This document shows positions 4,743 to 6,282 of a DNA stretch of 6,282 bases, in pieces (position 1 is the first letter of the stretch; every line of letters starts with the position of its first letter). The stretch comes from Flavobacterium psychrophilum (GTDB lineage: Bacteria; Bacteroidota; Bacteroidia; Flavobacteriales; Flavobacteriaceae), in the NCBI GenBank assembly GCA_945907225.1, contig CAMDSN010000101.1, positions 1-6,282 of the forward strand, written 5' to 3'. The notes under the pieces are model-generated. The model was not told where the DNA came from, ran no database searches, and saw only the letters and a list, made by a program, of their open reading frames with translations. The position numbers and the translations under genes are program-made.

Positions 4743-6107
4743 ATGGGAAGAAAAATATTATTAGATAAAATAAATGTTCCAGGCATAAGAACCTACGAAG
4801 TATACCGTAAAGAAGGTGGTTATTCTTCTGTTGAAAAAGCCTTAAAGATGACTCCTGATGAAGTAGTAGAGGAAGTAAAAACATCCGGGCTACGCGGGCG
4901 TGGAGGAGCCGGGTTCCCAGCCGGGATGAAATGGAGTTTTATAGACAAAAAATCGGGAAACCCCAGACACCTAGTATGTAATGCCGATGAATCGGAACCA
5001 GGAACATTTAAAGACCGTTTTTTAATGGAATATATTCCTCATTTATTGATTGAGGGAATGATCACATCAAGCTACGCTTTAGGAGCAAACCTATCCTACA
5101 TTTATATTCGCGGCGAATATATGTGGGTTTATAAAATTTTAGAAAAAGCGATAGCTGAAGCCAAAGATGCTGGTTGGCTAGGAAAAAATATATTAGGTAC
5201 AGGCTACGATTTAGAACTTTACGTTCAAATTGGTGCTGGAGCTTATATTTGTGGTGAAGAGACTGCTTTAATCGAAAGTCTAGAAGGGAAACGAGGAAAT
5301 CCGAGAATAAAGCCTCCATTTCCTGCTGTTTCTGGTCTTTGGGCAAATCCAACGGTAGTAAATAATGTAGAAACAATAGCAGCAGTTCCATGGATTGTTA
5401 ATAATTCTGGCGCCGATTATGCTGCAATAGGAATTGGTCGTTCTACAGGGACAAAATTAATTTCAGCTTCTGGAAATATAAAAAATCAGGGCGTCTTTGA
5501 AATAGATTTAGGATTATCCGTTTACGAATTTATGAATTCGGATGAATATTGTGGCGGAATGCAAACAGATAGACCTTTAAAAGCAATAGTTCCAGGAGGA
5601 TCTTCAGTGCCTATTTTACCCGCTAATTTAATTTACAAAACAGCGTCTGGCGAAGACCGATTAATGACCTACGAAAGTTTGTCTGATGGTGGTTTTGCAA
5701 CTGGATCTATGTTGGGTTCCGGTGGTTTTATAGTATATGACGACAGGGCATGTATTGTAAGAAACACATGGAATTTTGCGCGTTTTTACCATCATGAATC
5801 TTGTGGACAGTGCACGCCGTGCAGAGAAGGTACAGGTTGGTTAGAAAAAGTTTTATGGAGAATCGAAAACGGGCAAGGTCGCGAGGAAGATGTTGAACTG
5901 TTATGGAGTATACAATCAAAAATAGAAGGAAATACAATTTGTCCTTTAGGTGATGCTGCTGCGTGGCCCGTTGCAGCTGCGATTAGACATTTTAAAGATG
6001 AATTTGAATACCATATCCGTTTTCCTGAAAAAATTAAAAATAGAGATCACTTTGTAAATGAGCCTTTTTCACAAGTAAAACATTTAATAGCAAAGCAAAC
6101 AGTATAA
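4743..6107 (+). CDS. nuoF: NADH-quinone oxidoreductase subunit F (NuoF, 51-kDa type)
   Basis: The NADH-oxidising subunit of complex I (NDUFV1 homologue). It binds NADH and FMN and passes electrons through the [4Fe-4S] cluster N3 toward NuoG. It has 454 residues. The glycine-rich FMN/NADH site is GLRGRGGAGFPAGMKW (49-64). CNADESEPGTFKDR (79-92) includes the conserved acidic residue E85 near the flavin. GAGAYICGEETALIESLEG (164-182) is a second nucleotide-site block, followed by PPFPA and NPTVVNNVET (202-211). The N3 ligands are C354, C357 and C360 (ESCGQCTPCREG) and C400 (TICPLGDAA). No expected residue is missing. It begins 4 nt after nuoE and is followed by a repeat-containing 78-nt gap before nuoG. 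Together with NuoE and NuoG it shows that the enzyme uses NADH directly. Confidence 0.98.
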   Translation: MGRKILLDKINVPGIRTYEVYRKEGGYSSVEKALKMTPDEVVEEVKTSGLRGRGGAGFPAGMKWSFIDKKSGNPRHLVCNADESEPGTFKDRFLMEYIPHLLIEGMITSSYALGANLSYIYIRGEYMWVYKILEKAIAEAKDAGWLGKNILGTGYDLELYVQIGAGAYICGEETALIESLEGKRGNPRIKPPFPAVSGLWANPTVVNNVETIAAVPWIVNNSGADYAAIGIGRSTGTKLISASGNIKNQGVFEIDLGLSVYEFMNSDEYCGGMQTDRPLKAIVPGGSSVPILPANLIYKTASGEDRLMTYESLSDGGFATGSMLGSGGFIVYDDRACIVRNTWNFARFYHHESCGQCTPCREGTGWLEKVLWRIENGQGREEDVELLWSIQSKIEGNTICPLGDAAAWPVAAAIRHFKDEFEYHIRFPEKIKNRDHFVNEPFSQVKHLIAKQTV

Positions 6108-6109
6108 AA

Positions 6110-6137
6110 GTTGACGGTTGATTGTTGATAGTTGATG
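6110..6137 (+). repeat. Four tandem GTTGAYN heptamers after nuoF
   Basis: Four head-to-tail 7-bp units, GTTGACG, GTTGATT, GTTGATA and GTTGATG, begin 2 nt after the nuoF stop codon, with a fifth G following. The unit is only partly conserved (GTTGA plus two variable bases). Together with the CAAC-rich direct repeat at 6144-6177 it forms an imperfect inverted arrangement, for example TGTTGATAGTT facing AACTAACAAC. It could fold in the mRNA between nuoF and nuoG. Confidence 0.7.
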
Positions 6138-6143
6138 GATATT

Positions 6144-6177
6144 CAAAAACTAACAACCAAAACCAAAAACTAACAAC
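6144..6177 (+). repeat. 14-bp direct repeat just upstream of nuoG
   Basis: CAAAAACTAACAAC occurs twice without mismatch (6144-6157 and 6164-6177), with a period of 20 bp and a 6-bp spacer CAAAAC. The second copy ends 8 nt before the nuoG ATG, so it forms the A-rich, structure-poor translation leader of that gene. It is the right arm of the element that starts with the GTTGA heptamers. Confidence 0.75.
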
Positions 6178-6185
6178 TAATATTT

Positions 6186-6282
6186 ATGAAAGTAACCATA
6201 GACGGTCAAGAAATTGAAGTAGCACCAGGAACAACTATCCTACAAGCTGCTCGTATGATTGGTGGAGAAGTAGTTCCACCAG
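6186..6282 (+). CDS. nuoG: NADH-quinone oxidoreductase subunit G (NuoG), N-terminal fragment
   Basis: The start of the large Fe-S subunit of complex I (NDUFS1 homologue), which carries electrons from N3 toward N2. Only 32 codons are visible before the right edge: MKVTIDGQEIEVAPGTT and then ILQAARMIGGEVVPP. This is the beginning of the N-terminal ferredoxin-like [2Fe-2S] domain (N1b); its Cys ligands lie beyond the window. The ATG at 6186 is the natural start, because the beta-strand KVTIDG begins these domains. The position after nuoF is the standard gene order. The fragment is short, but the ferredoxin-domain start plus context make the call firm. Confidence 0.92.
   Translation, partial: MKVTIDGQEIEVAPGTTILQAARMIGGEVVPP

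Noticed and set aside
5062..5391. 109-codon open frame on the - strand inside nuoF
   Set aside because: It is antisense to a fully conserved part of nuoF, has a Leu/Phe/Lys-rich low-complexity translation with no recognisable motif, and lacks a promoter.
3363..5937. Further - strand frames at 3363-3557 and 5728-5937
   Set aside because: Both are antisense to conserved NuoD or NuoF blocks (including the N3 cluster region) and show no own signals.
6110..6177. Repeats after nuoF as a possible CRISPR array
   Set aside because: Units are 7 bp and 14 bp, with no 23-40-bp repeats, no unique spacers of constant size and no cas genes; the element fits an intergenic hairpin-type repeat.
1351..6282. 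A hydrogenase, Mrp or other complex I relative instead of NADH complex I
   Set aside because: NuoD lacks the NiFe-binding cysteine pairs, and NuoE, NuoF and NuoG with NADH/FMN motifs follow in standard order, so this is ordinary NADH:quinone oxidoreductase.
1..6282. A new defence, mobile or otherwise undescribed system
   Set aside because: All open reading frames of note belong to well-known housekeeping families in usual order; there is no unexplained gene and no gap over about 215 nt. Only regulatory and repeat details and residue-level variants are unusual.

Overview
The window is a 6.3-kb piece of an A+T-rich Bacteroidota chromosome, most likely from the class Flavobacteriia. Three things support this. 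The protein signatures are of flavobacterial type, for example NuoD RLTTNMGRIGGF and NuoB GSERVSFSPRQAD. The genes start behind A-rich leaders with no real Shine-Dalgarno sequence. Two promoters match the Bacteroidota form TTTG-N(~19)-TAnnTTTG. All eight genes lie on the + strand, and I see no frameshift, insertion sequence, RNA gene or CRISPR array.

Layout: (1) 1-732 is the 3' part of aspS (aspartyl-tRNA synthetase), cut by the left edge. (2) 733-944 is an intergenic stretch with two A/T-rich dyads that may end aspS transcription, followed by a clear promoter (886-915). (3) 945-1145 is a stand-alone cold-shock-domain gene, closed by a strong intrinsic terminator (1177-1209). (4) 1210-1350 holds a 22-bp near-palindrome (1261-1282) just upstream of a consensus promoter (1287-1317). 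(5) 1351 to the right edge is the beginning of a complex I operon: nuoA, nuoB, nuoC, nuoD, nuoE, nuoF and the first 32 codons of nuoG.

The nuo genes encode one enzyme, the proton-pumping NADH:quinone oxidoreductase. NuoE, NuoF and NuoG form the NADH-oxidising arm, NuoB, NuoC and NuoD the quinone-reducing connecting module, and NuoA the first membrane subunit. Because nuoE, nuoF and nuoG are present, this looks like the full NADH-linked form and not an 11-subunit form that lacks them. All Fe-S ligands expected in the visible subunits are intact (N2 in NuoB, N1a in NuoE, N3 in NuoF). nuoC and nuoD are separate genes, not fused as in E. coli.

Gene spacing alternates. A-B (13 nt), B-C (2 nt) and E-F (4 nt) are tight. 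C-D (84 nt), D-E (91 nt) and F-G (78 nt) are wide, and each wide gap carries short TTGAT/ATCAA- or GTTG/CAAC-type repeats able to form dyads.

This is essentially a core housekeeping region and I did not find a new system. The points most worth a second look are the substitutions around cluster N2 and the quinone site in NuoD and NuoB, the near-palindrome upstream of the nuo promoter, and the repeat-filled gaps inside the operon.
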